A DNA stretch of 64,000 nucleotides, taken from Actinomadura latina NBRC 106108. Its GTDB lineage: Bacteria > Actinomycetota > Actinomycetes > Streptosporangiales > Streptosporangiaceae. Where the stretch lies: contig NZ_BCQS01000013.1 of assembly GCF_001552195.1 (NCBI RefSeq), positions 186,001 through 250,000 on the forward strand. Direction: 5' to 3'. The notes under the pieces are model-generated. The model searched no databases, was not told the DNA's origin, and worked only from the letters and a program-made list of their open reading frames with translations. The position numbers were made by a program, and so were the translations under genes. This document shows, one piece after another, positions 25,732-35,000 of this stretch (its first letter is position 1; each line of letters begins with the position of its first letter).

Positions 25732-26274
25732 ATGACCGAGACCCTCGCGTTCGGCACGGTCGACACCGTGCTCGGCCGCCTGCTCGTCGCGGAGACCGAG
25801 ACGGGAGTCGTCTCGCTGGACTTCCGCGACACCCCGGGCGCCCGCGCCCGCACCGCCAAGGCCGCCGGCCTGCCCGTCGTGGACGCCCCCGGCCGCCTGG
25901 CCCCCGTCCTCTCGGCGCTGCGCGACTACTTCGCGGGCGACCTGAAGAGCTTCGAGATCCCGATCGACTGGCGCCTCACGTCCGACGCCCAGCGGCAGGT
26001 CCTCACGACGCTGTACGAGTCCGTCCCGTACGGGGCGGTCCTCACCTACGGCCAGCTGGGCGACCGCAGCGGAACCGGCGTCCACGCCCAGGTCGTCGGC
26101 CAGATCATGGGCGGCAACCCGATCCCGCTGATCGTCCCCTGCCACCGCGTCGTCGCGTCGAACGGCCTGGGCGGCTACAGCGGCGGCTCCGGCGTCGAGA
26201 TCAAACGCTGGCTCCTCACCCTGGAGGGCTCGATCCCCGCGACCCTCGACTGGGACATCACCCGGGCCCCGTGA
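25732..26274 (+). CDS. ogt: methylated-DNA-protein cysteine methyltransferase
   Basis: A 180-residue suicide repair enzyme that takes alkyl groups from O6-alkylguanine. The active-site motif IPLIVPCHRVV and the DNA-binding HTH segment SVPYGAVLTYGQLGD are clear, as is GGYSGG following it. There is no AdaA domain, so it is the constitutive Ogt type. The ATG at 25732 has AAGGAG ten bases upstream. It converges on an SDR gene. The short GC-rich gap may hold a terminator. Confidence 0.93.
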   Translation: MTETLAFGTVDTVLGRLLVAETETGVVSLDFRDTPGARARTAKAAGLPVVDAPGRLAPVLSALRDYFAGDLKSFEIPIDWRLTSDAQRQVLTTLYESVPYGAVLTYGQLGDRSGTGVHAQVVGQIMGGNPIPLIVPCHRVVASNGLGGYSGGSGVEIKRWLLTLEGSIPATLDWDITRAP

Positions 26275-26325
26275 ACTCACCCGCGGGCGGCCGGCGGACC
26301 CGCGGGCCGGCGGGCGCCGGGGGCG

Positions 26326-27258
26326 TCACCGCCTCGACGATCGTCCAGGCGATCCGGGGGCTGAGCCGGGCGCGTAGCCGATGCCCGTGAGGGCTTCGGA
26401 GACCTCCCAGAGGCGCTCGCCCTCGCGGTTCGCCCGCGGGGGCGTGGGCACCTTGGCGGGGGCGCCGCGGTACTGGAGCAGCCGGGGGCCGTAGCAGGCG
26501 CCGCCCTCGACGTCCGCCGTCGCGGCGTAGAGGGACGGCAGCGCGCCCGCGGCGGCGGACTGGGCCATCACCGCGTTGCCGATGCCCGCGGCCCTCTCCA
26601 TGAGCGAGCTGCCCTGCATCTTCGGGCCGGCCTGCTGGAGGTTCGTCGCGGCGTAGCCGGGGTGAGCGGCGACGCTGGTCAGTTCGGGGACGCGCCGGTC
26701 CAGCTCCTTGGCGAAGACGAGGTTCGCGAGCTTGGCCTGGCTGTAGGCGGCCCACTTGCGGTACCGGCGCTCGCCCTGCAGGTCGTCGAAGTCCAGCCGG
26801 CCCGTCCAGGCGAAACCGGAGGTCACGGTGACGACGCGGGCGGACCCGGCGCGCAGCGCGGGCAGCAGCAGGCCGGTGAGCGCGAAGTGGCCGAGATGGT
26901 TGGTGCCGAACTGCATCTCGAACCCGTCGGCGGTGGTGCGGTGCGGGATGGCCATGACGCCCGCGTTGTTGACGAGGATGCCGAGGGGGTCGTCGCCGAA
27001 CCGGGCCGCGAACGTCCGGACGGACGACAGGTCGGCGAGGTCCAGCGAGCCGAGCGTGAGATCGGCGCCCGGCGCGGCGGCCTTCATCCGGTCGAAGGCG
27101 GCCTGGCCGCGTTCGGCGCTGCGGCAGGCCAGCACGACGGACGCGCCGTGCCGCGCGAGCTGCAGGGCGGTGTGGTAGCCGATGCCGCTGTTGGCCCCGG
27201 TGACGATCGCCCGCCGGCCGCCGAGGTCGGGGATGTCGTTCGCCGTCCAGCCGCGCAT
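26326..27258 (-). CDS. SDR family oxidoreductase (WW-oxidoreductase/protochlorophyllide-reductase-like)
   Basis: A 310-residue SDR with TGANSGIGYHTA (residues 20-31), VNNAGVMAIP, an extended QFGTNHLGHFALT region and catalytic YSQAK. The length and the NHLGHFALT motif place it with the retinol-dehydrogenase-like group. The ATG at 27258 has GGAGG five bases upstream. A minus-strand promoter lies 30-60 bp upstream. The substrate is unknown. Confidence 0.88.
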   Translation of the reverse strand: MRGWTANDIPDLGGRRAIVTGANSGIGYHTALQLARHGASVVLACRSAERGQAAFDRMKAAAPGADLTLGSLDLADLSSVRTFAARFGDDPLGILVNNAGVMAIPHRTTADGFEMQFGTNHLGHFALTGLLLPALRAGSARVVTVTSGFAWTGRLDFDDLQGERRYRKWAAYSQAKLANLVFAKELDRRVPELTSVAAHPGYAATNLQQAGPKMQGSSLMERAAGIGNAVMAQSAAAGALPSLYAATADVEGGACYGPRLLQYRGAPAKVPTPPRANREGERLWEVSEALTGIGYAPGSAPGSPGRSSRR

Positions 27259-27287
27259 GGGAACCTCCACGTCCTGTCGGACCTCAC

Positions 27288-27317
27288 AAGCTAGACGGGC
27301 CATCGAATAGAGCGCAA
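27288..27317 (-). promoter_or_regulatory. promoter of the SDR gene
   Basis: On the minus strand -35 TTGCGC (27312-27317), an 18-bp spacer and -10 TAGCTT (27288-27293), 30 bp before the ATG. The spacing and TANNNT -10 fit the actinobacterial housekeeping sigma factor. Confidence 0.4.
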
Positions 27318-27373
27318 CGCACTCCGCTGTGGCGCGATTCACATCCGCGCCGCAGCGGAGGGCGCGGCCGCGC

Positions 27374-27862
27374 TCAGGCGGGGAGGTTCTTCTCGATGGC
27401 GGCGACGACGTCGGCGGACTCCGGTTCGGCCTGCGGCGCGAACCGGGCCGCGACCGCGCCGTCCGGGCCGATCAGGAACTTCTCGAAGTTCCACCGGATG
27501 TCGCCGGTGTACCCCTCGGCGTCCGGGACGCCGACGAGGTCCTGGTAGAGCGGGTGCCGCCCGTCGCCGTTGACCTCGACCTTCTCGGTCATCGGGAACG
27601 TGACGCCGTACGTCGCCGAGCAGAACTCGGCGATCTCGTCGCCGGTGCCGGGCTCCTGGCCCATGAACTGGTTGCAGGGAACGCCGAGGACGGTGAAGCC
27701 GCGTTCCGCGTACCGCTCCTGCAGCCGCTCCAGACCGGAGTACTGCGGGGTGAGGCCGCACTTGGACGCGACGTTGACGACGAGCACGGCGGTGCCCCGG
27801 TACTGCGCGAGGTCCGCGGAGCCGCCCCGCAGACCCTCGATCTCTACATCGAAGACAGACAT
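27374..27862 (-). CDS. glutathione peroxidase family thiol peroxidase
   Basis: A 162-residue thioredoxin-fold peroxidase that reduces hydroperoxides. The catalytic Cys is in VASKCGLTPQY, Gln in VPCNQFMGQEPG and Trp in RWNFEKFL. Bacterial Cys-type members use thioredoxin or mycothiol-linked reductants rather than glutathione. The ATG at 27862 is only two bases from a long hairpin that contains the likely ribosome site. It follows the small membrane gene at 27907-28062 by 44 bp. Confidence 0.93.
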   Translation of the reverse strand: MSVFDVEIEGLRGGSADLAQYRGTAVLVVNVASKCGLTPQYSGLERLQERYAERGFTVLGVPCNQFMGQEPGTGDEIAEFCSATYGVTFPMTEKVEVNGDGRHPLYQDLVGVPDAEGYTGDIRWNFEKFLIGPDGAVAARFAPQAEPESADVVAAIEKNLPA

Positions 27863-27864
27863 GA

Positions 27865-27898
27865 GGCCGATCCTAGGAGATCACTCCTCCGATCGGCC
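27865..27898 (-). terminator. hairpin between the tiny membrane gene and the peroxidase gene
   Basis: GGCCGATC (27865-27872) pairs with GATCGGCC (27891-27898), and inside it AGGAG with CTCCT around an ATCA loop. It lies between the stop of the upstream small gene and the peroxidase ATG, so it can act as an attenuating terminator or hide the AGGA ribosome site. Confidence 0.5.
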
Positions 27899-27906
27899 CC
27901 TGCCGG

Positions 27907-28062
27907 TCACTTGCCCAAGGCGTTCACGAAGGCGGCGAGCTGGTTGCCCGCCTGGCCAAGCTGGTCGAACGCGTTGTTCACCACTCCTGCCGCGTCCGTC
28001 GGTGAGCTCAGCAAGTAGAAGATGACGAACGCGATCGCCACATAGCGGAGGTTCTTCTTCAT
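27907..28062 (-). CDS. tiny single-pass membrane protein, copy 1
   Basis: A 51-residue protein: MKKN start, one hydrophobic helix (YVAIAFVIFYLLS) and a small-residue amphipathic tail (AAGVVNNAFDQLGQAGNQLA). It is a paralogue of the next gene, sharing the pattern AA-x-x-VNNA and L/G-rich spacing. Similar 50-residue proteins occur widely in actinomycetes without known function. Upstream lies an 8-bp inverted repeat. An in-frame codon further upstream would add 12 residues, but the MKK start is more natural. Confidence 0.7.
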   Translation of the reverse strand: MKKNLRYVAIAFVIFYLLSSPTDAAGVVNNAFDQLGQAGNQLAAFVNALGK

Positions 28063-28093
28063 CCGTACGCCGTCCCTGGTTCGTAGCGCGCGA

Positions 28094-28117
28094 CACAATT
28101 GACCCGATCCAATTGTG
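28094..28117. promoter_or_regulatory. inverted repeat upstream of tiny membrane gene 1
   Basis: CACAATTG, eight bases, CAATTGTG, perfect arms, about 32 bp upstream of the ATG. Being AT-rich it stands out from its surroundings. It may be an operator or the promoter region. Confidence 0.45.
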
Positions 28118-28193
28118 CCCAGCCGCGTCTGCCCGCAAAGCGCGATTTTACTGTGACGCGCGCGCCACCGCTTGGTGCCCCGGACGCGAAGAA

Positions 28194-28219
28194 GCCCCGC
28201 ACCGCCGGGGGTACGGGGC
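28194..28219 (-). terminator. hairpin after tiny membrane gene 2
   Basis: GCCCCGCACC and GGTACGGGGC form a 10-bp stem with one mismatch and a six-base loop, 14 bases downstream of the stop at 28234. Confidence 0.5.
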
Positions 28220-28233
28220 CTGGGAGCCGTCCG

Positions 28234-28392
28234 TCAGTTCGGGATCGCGCTCATGAACTGCGACAACGACTCCGCCGCGTTGCCGAGCCCGCTCAGGGCG
28301 TTGTTGACCAGACTCGCCGCCCCCTCGGGCCTGCTGATGACGTACCACGCCACGAAGGCCATGGCGGCGATCTTCATATGCTTCTTGTTCAC
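28234..28392 (-). CDS. tiny single-pass membrane protein, copy 2
   Basis: A 52-residue protein that starts with GTG (MNKKHMKIAAMAF), has one hydrophobic helix and a tail with AASLVNNALSGLGNAAESLS. It aligns with copy 1 over the helix and tail: basic start, aromatic helix, Ser-x-Pro, then AA-x-x-VNNA and amphipathic spacing. GAGGGTGG lies about ten bases upstream of the GTG. The family is found across actinomycetes; its role is unknown, perhaps a membrane-associated accessory peptide. Confidence 0.65.
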   Translation of the reverse strand: MNKKHMKIAAMAFVAWYVISRPEGAASLVNNALSGLGNAAESLSQFMSAIPN

Positions 28393-28477
28393 TTCAACCA
28401 CCCTCTGCGGTCGCTTGCCTACGCAGAGTGTTTCCCAGGGGCGGCCGAACAGAGATCAAGGCCGGGCAAAGAGAAGG

Positions 28478-28771
28478 TCAAGTCCGGTTGGAATGCTCCG
28501 TGATGTACCCGATGTACATGGGCCTTAGCGCGTCCCCCACCTCGCCCTCCCCCGCGTGCGTGAACTCCTCCAGCAGCGACAGGCCGTGGAAGAGGTCGAA
28601 CTCCGCGCGGTCCACCTCCCCGGCGGCCGCAGCGGCGGCGGGGATCGCGCGCAGCAGCTCCCACAGGAAGCCGACGTCCCGCCGCTCCCTGGCGAGGCCC
28701 ATCGCGCGCTCGTACAGCTCCTTGGACGACAGCTCGTCCAGCTTCGCGGCGTCCGGCGTCACATCCGACAT
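28478..28771 (-). CDS. conserved hypothetical protein, all-helical
   Basis: A 97-residue acidic, helix-rich cytosolic protein with no signal, membrane segment or metal motif (KLDELSSKELYERAMGLARE, GFLWELLRAIP). I recognise it as a conserved actinobacterial hypothetical but cannot give a function. It lies 47 bp from the LCP gene on the same strand. Confidence 0.65.
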   Translation of the reverse strand: MSDVTPDAAKLDELSSKELYERAMGLARERRDVGFLWELLRAIPAAAAAAGEVDRAEFDLFHGLSLLEEFTHAGEGEVGDALRPMYIGYITEHSNRT

Positions 28772-28818
28772 GGTCCGACTGTAGCCGCGGCGCCCGTCAC
28801 CTCACCTGGTGATGACGG

Positions 28819-29925
28819 TCACTTGGTGATGACGTCCGGCGGGAGCGGCTGGTCCTGCTTGAGCGCGCCGAAGAGCTTGGACGCCTTGGCCCTGTCCCAC
28901 GTGATGTAGGAGCCGGCCGCCGCCGAGCTGCCGCTGCCGCCGATCGGGACGGTCGTCGTCACACCCCCGCCGCCGCTCACGCCCTTCATCGCCCACATCA
29001 TGCGGACCAGGTCGTACAGGTGGTCGTTCTCGTCCACCAGGAAGTTGCTGGTGGCGTTCATCGCCAGCGGGACGCTGCGGAACGGGTTGAACATCGTCCC
29101 GGGGCTCGTCGCCTTCTTCATCAGCGCGGCGAAGAACTGGCGCTGGTGCTCCACGCGTTCGAGGTCGGCGCGGGCGAACGCACGGGTCCGCACGTAGCCG
29201 AGCGCCTGGCCGCCGTTCAGCGTCTGGCAGCCGGCCTTGAGGTTGAGCCCCGCCTTCGGGTCCTTGATGTCGTCCTTGACGCAGATGTCCACGCCGCCGA
29301 CGGCGTCCACCACGCCCACGAAGCCGCCGAAGCCGATCTCGGCGTAGTGGTCGATGTGGATGCCGGTGGCCTTCTCCACGGTCTGCACGAGCAGCTTGGG
29401 GCCGCCGAACGAGAACGCCGCGTTCAGCTTGTTCGACCCGTGCCCCTGGATCGGGACGTAGGAGTCGCGCGGCAGGCTGATGAGGGACGTCCCTCCGGAC
29501 CCGTAGTGCAGCAGCATCATCGAGTCGGTGCGGCGGCCGCCCGCGAATCCGGTCGCGAGCCGCTTCTGGTCGGCCTTCGTCAGGCCCTCCCGGCTGTCGG
29601 ACCCGACGATCAGCCAGTTCGTCCCCGGGGTGTCGGCGACCCGGCCGGGATAGTCCACCAGGACCGACTCCCGCTTCAGCCGCGAGTCCAGGTAGAAGTA
29701 GCCGCCCACGATGATCAGCAGCAGCACGACCGCGATGGCGCCGAGCACCCGCGGCCAGCGCCGCCGCCGGCGGCGCCGGACCGGCGCCCCGCCGCGCGGG
29801 CCGCCCTGGTCGTGCCGCGCCCCGGCGAGCTGGTCCCCCGCGTACGGGTCGTCGTACGGGTCGTAGCGGTCCCCGTACGAGTCCCGCCCGTAGGCGGCGT
29901 GCTGATGCGCCCGGCCGTCGTTCAT
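28819..29925 (-). CDS. LytR-CpsA-Psr (LCP) family cell-wall ligase
   Basis: A 368-residue single-pass membrane protein: a Tyr/Asp/Gly-rich cytosolic N-terminus with an Arg patch, one membrane helix (about 58-78) and an extracytoplasmic LCP domain. Conserved charged positions of the lipid pocket are in SDSREGL, RRTDSMMLLHY, LPRDSYVPIQG and YVRTRAFARADLERVEHQR. Such enzymes attach glycopolymers to peptidoglycan. A -10 TAAGGT lies seven bases before the ATG (29932-29937), so the mRNA is probably leaderless. Divergent from an ABC exporter. Confidence 0.93.
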   Translation of the reverse strand: MNDGRAHQHAAYGRDSYGDRYDPYDDPYAGDQLAGARHDQGGPRGGAPVRRRRRRRWPRVLGAIAVVLLLIIVGGYFYLDSRLKRESVLVDYPGRVADTPGTNWLIVGSDSREGLTKADQKRLATGFAGGRRTDSMMLLHYGSGGTSLISLPRDSYVPIQGHGSNKLNAAFSFGGPKLLVQTVEKATGIHIDHYAEIGFGGFVGVVDAVGGVDICVKDDIKDPKAGLNLKAGCQTLNGGQALGYVRTRAFARADLERVEHQRQFFAALMKKATSPGTMFNPFRSVPLAMNATSNFLVDENDHLYDLVRMMWAMKGVSGGGGVTTTVPIGGSGSSAAAGSYITWDRAKASKLFGALKQDQPLPPDVITK

Positions 29926-30081
29926 GGATAGACCTTAGACAACCCGGAGGGTGCCGCGCGTCCATCCCGCGCATGATTGTCGCCCAGAACAAATCACCGC
30001 GCTATGTGACACATGAAGCGGACACCGTCCCCCTTACGTCGCACACTGCCCCTGGCGGGGAGTACGCAGGGAGGGTGGCGC

Positions 30082-32067
30082 ATGGGTGGACGACGGCGTT
30101 CTTCGAGGTGGACACGCCGCCGTGGCGGCGGCAGGCGGCAGGCGGAGGGCTCCGCCGGGCCCGAGCTTCCGGAGCTGTCCGCGCACCGATGGCACGAGAA
30201 GGACAGGGAACTGGCCGAGACGGGGCTCGGCACCGTCGCGCGGCGGCTGCCGGCGGTGATCGCGCAGGCCGCCGGGCTGGCCTGGCGGGCGAGCCGGGTC
30301 GACACGATCGCGACGATCTCCCTCAATCTCGTCGCGGGGGTCTTCACGGCGTTCTGGCTGCTGGCGACGACCGGCGTGCTCACCGCGCTGTTCAGCGCGG
30401 CGCCGACGCCGTCCCGGGTCCGGGACGCGCTGCCGTCGCTGGCGGTGGTCGCGGGCGCGGTGGCGCTGCGGGCCGCGCTGCAGGCGTGCGCGGGCTGGTC
30501 CCAGTCGCGGCTGAACCCGCAGGTGCAGCGGCTCGCCGAGCTGCGGCTGTACGAGGCGACGACCGCCGTGCACCTGGCCGCGCTCGACGACTCCGACTTC
30601 CTGGACGAGCTGCAGCGCGCGCAGACCCGGGGCATGATGTCGGCGCCGCGGGTCGTCCAGCAGGCCGTGGACGTCCTCACCGGCATGGTGGGGATGGCTG
30701 CGGCGGCGGGCACCCTGGGCGTGCTGCATCCGCTGCTCCTGCCGCTGCTCCTGCTGACCGCCGTACCGGAGGGGTGGGCGTCCGTCCGCAGCGCCCGGAT
30801 GCAGTACCTGACGATGCTCTCGCTGGTCGAGGTCGCGCGCCGGAAGTGGATCCTGTCGGACCTGATGGTCGAGCGGGAGCACGCCGCGGAGGTGCGCTCG
30901 TTCACCATGCGGACGTTCCTGCTGGACCAGTACGACCGGTCGGCCGCCCACCAGCGGAGCGTCGAGCTGGACCTGGCGCGCCGCCAGACGCTCGCGCGGG
31001 TCACCGGCGACATGCTGAAGGGCGTCGCGACCGCGCTCGTCTACATCGCGCTGGGGATCATGCTGTGGAAGGGGGCGGTGCCGCTGGCGGTCGCGGGCAC
31101 GGCGGTGCTGGCGATCCGCTCCGGCCAGTCGTCCCTGGCGAACCTGGTGTTCGCGGTCAACCAATGCTACGAGGAAGGGCTCTACTTCGGGGACTACCTC
31201 GGCTTCTGCGACGCCGCCGAGGAGCGCATCCCGCACCGCGTCCTCGCACCGGCCGGGGAGCAGCTGCCCGATGACTTCTCCCGCATCCGGGTGCGCGACG
31301 TCGTGTTCACCTACCCGGGTGCGGACGCGCCGTCCCTCCGCGGCGTCTCGCTGGACCTGCGCAAGGGCGAGGTGGTCGCGCTCGTCGGCGAGAACGGCTC
31401 CGGCAAGACGACCCTCGCCAAGATCATGGCGGGCCTGTACGACCCGGACTCCGGCGAGGTGCGCTGGGACGACGTGCCGCTGGCCGCCGTCCCGCCGCAG
31501 GACGTGTGGGAGCGCATCGCCGTCATCGCGCAGCAGTACACGCACTGGCCGATGACCGCGCGGCAGAACATCACGATGGGGCGCGGGCGCGACCACGCCG
31601 AGGGCGAGGACGAGGACCCGGCGATGCTCGCCGCCTCGCGCGGCTCGGGCGCCGACGAGGTCGTCGCCGAACTCGCGCGGGGCTACGGGACGCTGCTGGA
31701 CCGCCGGTTCAAGGGCGGCGCCGACCTGTCCGGCGGCCAGTGGCAGCGCCTCGCGGTGGCGCGCGGCTTCTTCCGGGACGCGCCGCTGCTCATCTGCGAC
31801 GAGCCGACCGCGGCACTGGACGCGCGCGCCGAGCACCAGCTGTTCGAGCGGATCCGCACGCACGCCGACGGCCGCACCGTGCTGCTGATCACGCACCGGC
31901 TCGCGAGCGTCCGCTACGCCGACCGGATCTACGTGCTGGAGCGCGGCGAGGTGATCGAGGAGGGCGACCACGCGGCGCTGATGGCCCGCGGCGGCCTCTA
32001 CGCGGACCTGTACTCCCTGCAGGCCGCCGCGTACGGCGCCGACGGCCCGCAGGCGCAGGCCGGCTAG
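30082..32067 (+). CDS. ABC transporter, fused permease and ATPase (exporter type)
   Basis: A 661-residue half-transporter. The N-terminal 40 residues are Arg-rich, then a six-helix membrane domain (about 70-340) and a nucleotide-binding domain (about 375-640) with Walker A GENGSGKTT, Q-loop IAQQYTHWP, signature LSGGQWQRLAVARG, Walker B LLICDEPTAALD and switch THRLAS. The ATG at 30082 has GGGAGGG seven bases upstream; in-frame codons before it are weaker. The cargo is unknown; homologues export lipids, peptides or drugs. Its stop overlaps the convergent AAA gene by four bases. Confidence 0.88.
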   Translation: MGGRRRSSRWTRRRGGGRRQAEGSAGPELPELSAHRWHEKDRELAETGLGTVARRLPAVIAQAAGLAWRASRVDTIATISLNLVAGVFTAFWLLATTGVLTALFSAAPTPSRVRDALPSLAVVAGAVALRAALQACAGWSQSRLNPQVQRLAELRLYEATTAVHLAALDDSDFLDELQRAQTRGMMSAPRVVQQAVDVLTGMVGMAAAAGTLGVLHPLLLPLLLLTAVPEGWASVRSARMQYLTMLSLVEVARRKWILSDLMVEREHAAEVRSFTMRTFLLDQYDRSAAHQRSVELDLARRQTLARVTGDMLKGVATALVYIALGIMLWKGAVPLAVAGTAVLAIRSGQSSLANLVFAVNQCYEEGLYFGDYLGFCDAAEERIPHRVLAPAGEQLPDDFSRIRVRDVVFTYPGADAPSLRGVSLDLRKGEVVALVGENGSGKTTLAKIMAGLYDPDSGEVRWDDVPLAAVPPQDVWERIAVIAQQYTHWPMTARQNITMGRGRDHAEGEDEDPAMLAASRGSGADEVVAELARGYGTLLDRRFKGGADLSGGQWQRLAVARGFFRDAPLLICDEPTAALDARAEHQLFERIRTHADGRTVLLITHRLASVRYADRIYVLERGEVIEEGDHAALMARGGLYADLYSLQAAAYGADGPQAQAG

Positions 32068-35000
32068 ATGTAGAGGCCGTAGACGGCGTCGTCGTCGCGG
32101 GGCGGCGTGTCGGGGAGGTCCTCGGGGCGCAGCGTCCCGACCTCCGCCGCGCCGACGTCGCGGCCCGCGTCGTCCTTGGCGGTGATGCGCTGCGCCTGCC
32201 GGGAGATCGCCGCCTCCAGCAGGTTGCGGACGAGCCGGGCGTTGCCGAACGAGGCGCCGCGCGGGTGCGCGGCGACACGGCCGCGCAGCGCGTCCAGCAC
32301 GCCGGGCGCGAGCGCGAACCCGGCCTCCGCCGCCATGTACTCGAAGATCGTGACGAGCTCGTCGTCGGTGTAGTCGGGGAACCGCAGCCGCTTCGGGAAC
32401 CGGGACGTCAGCCCCGGGTTCGCCTCCATGAACCGGTCCATCTCGGCGCCGTAGCCGGCGACGATGACGACCAGGTCGCCGCGGTGCTCCTCCATCAGCC
32501 GCAGCAGCTCGGCGATCGCCTCGTGGCCGAAGTCGCGCCGGTCGCCGCCCGCGGACGACAGCGCGTACGCCTCGTCCACGAACAGGACGCCGCCGAGGGC
32601 GCGCTCGACCGCGCCCCGCACCCGCGGCGCGGTCTGCCCGACGAACTCGGCGACGAGGTCGGCGCGGGTGACCTCCACCAGGTGCCCGGACGACAGCAGG
32701 CCCAGCCGGGCGAACACGGCCGCGATCAGCCGCGCGATCGTCGTCTTGGCCGTGCCCGGGTTGCCCATGAACACCATGTGCCGGGCCGGGGGCGCCGGGG
32801 ACACCTTGGCGTCGCGCCGCAGCTGCTCGGCGCGGACCTCGGCGACCAGCGCGGCCACCTCCCGCTTGATGTCGGCCAGCCCGATCAGCCGCTCCACCTC
32901 GGCGAGCGGGTCGCCGGGCACGTCGTCGCGGCCCCGGGTGAGGGTGTCGGGCACGTCCTCCAGCAGGATCACGTCGAGGGACTCGGTCTCGTCCACGATC
33001 CCGTCGGCGAGGACGCGGCGGCCCTGCATGGCCACGGCGCGGTCGAGCAGGTTCGTCATGATGCGGACGTTGCCCAGCCCGCGTTCGCGCGGCGCGGCCT
33101 CGACCAGCGCGCGGACCTTGTCCAGCACGCCGGGGGCCAGCTCGAACCCCGAGTCGGCGGCCTTGGCCCCGAACACCCGCACCAGCTCGTCGTCGGTGAG
33201 GTCGGGGAACCGGATCGTCCGGGGGAAGAACTCGGCCAGGTCGGGATGCGCCTTCAGCAGCCCGTTCATCTCCGCGTGCGGGCCGGTGAGCACGACGACG
33301 AGGTCCTCGGTGTGCGCCTGGACGCTGGTCAGCAGGACGTCCAGTACCTCCCGGCCGCGCGCGGCGTCCGCCGACACCGACACCAGGGCGTGCGCGTCGC
33401 GCACCAGCAGGACGCCGCCGTGCGCCTGCTCCACCGCGCGCCGCACCCGCAGCACGCTCTCGCTGGCGTACTCACCGAGCAGGTCGGCGCGCTCCACCTC
33501 GACCAGATGGCCGGACGACAGCACGCCGAGGTCGGCGTAGACCCGGCCGAGGATCCGCGCGATCTTGCCCTTGCCCGTGCCGGTGTTGCCGGTGAAGACC
33601 AGATGCCGGCGGCGCGTCCGCGCCGTCATGCCCGCCTCCCGGCGCAGCCGCGCGGCCTTGGCCTCGGCGATCAGGGCGTCGACCTCGCGCTTCACGGAGC
33701 CGATGCCGATGCAGGCGGCCAGCTCGGCGAGCGGGTCGCTGTCGGCGGGACGGCCCGCGATGAGGCGCTGCGGCAGGTCCGCGTCGGTGACCTCGAGGGC
33801 GTCGCCCCCTCGCGCGCGGGCGGCGGCGACGGCCTGGCCCGCCATGTGCTCGGCGAGCCGGGCGCCGCGCAGGTTGAGCAGCGGCGGGGTGCGGCGCAGC
33901 ATCCCGCCGGCCGCCGCCGCGACCTCCGGGCCGACCCGCGCGCCGCGCCGGACGGCGGCGAGGGCGAACAGCTCGGCGAAGTCGTCCTCGGCGAAGTCGC
34001 GGGTGCGGGCGACGTCGAACGCCCGGACCAGCGCCGGGTTGGCGTCGAACAGCCGCCGGTCGCCGCCGGGCCGGCACAGCGCGACGACGTTGAGGGACGG
34101 CGCGCGGGCCATGAGGCGCCGCAGCTCCTCCACGGCGGCGGCCCCGCAGCGCTCGCCGGCGGCGAGCTTCTCCAGGTCGTCCACGACGAGGAGCATCCGC
34201 CCCTCCAGGCAGTCGCGGACGCGGGCCTGCAGCCACAGGACGGCGTCGCTCACGCCCAGCGACGCGAACACCTGGTCGGAGATCCAGTGCGCCTCCCGTA
34301 CCGCGCCGCCCTTCGCCAGCAGCTCCTCCGCGATCTCGGCGGCGGTGCCCTTCCCGGTGCCCTCCGGGCCGGCGATGAGCAGCCGGACGGCCCGCTCCCC
34401 CGCCAGCCGCGCGGCCACCGCGTCCCGCAGCGCGCGGGACAGCTCCGGCTGCCCGACGAGCCCCGGATCCGGCACCGCGGCCCGCCCGGGACGCTCCTCC
34501 GCCGCCTCCCCGTCCCGCCGGCCGGCCTCGAACTTCAGTGTGTTGAGGACCCGCTTGGCGGTGAACAGCCGCCGCAGGTCGGCCTGGAACGGGCGCACCG
34601 GCACGCGGCACTTCGGGCTGGCGGCCGCCTCGGGCAGGCCCTGCACCGAGCCGGTGATGCGCACGGCCATGTCCAGCCAGGCACGGGCGGCGTCCGCCTC
34701 CCCCGCGACCAGGGCGCGCGCCAGCCACGCGCGGACGCCGTGCTGCCACGCCTCGACGGAGAACCCCTCGCGCACCGCGCGGAACCGCTCCTCCACGTTC
34801 TCGTAACGCGCCGTCCCCAGCACGACCGCCAGCTCGGCCGGGACGACCGGCGCGTCCGCCGCCAGCAGAAGCCGGGCGAGCGCGACATCGGGCTCGTCCC
34901 CGTCGGCGACGGCCCCGGACAGCCGCTCGTGCGCCGCGTCCAGGCCCTCGCAGGCCCACCCGAGGTACCCGACCGGCCCCGACAGCTCCGGCAGGACGGC

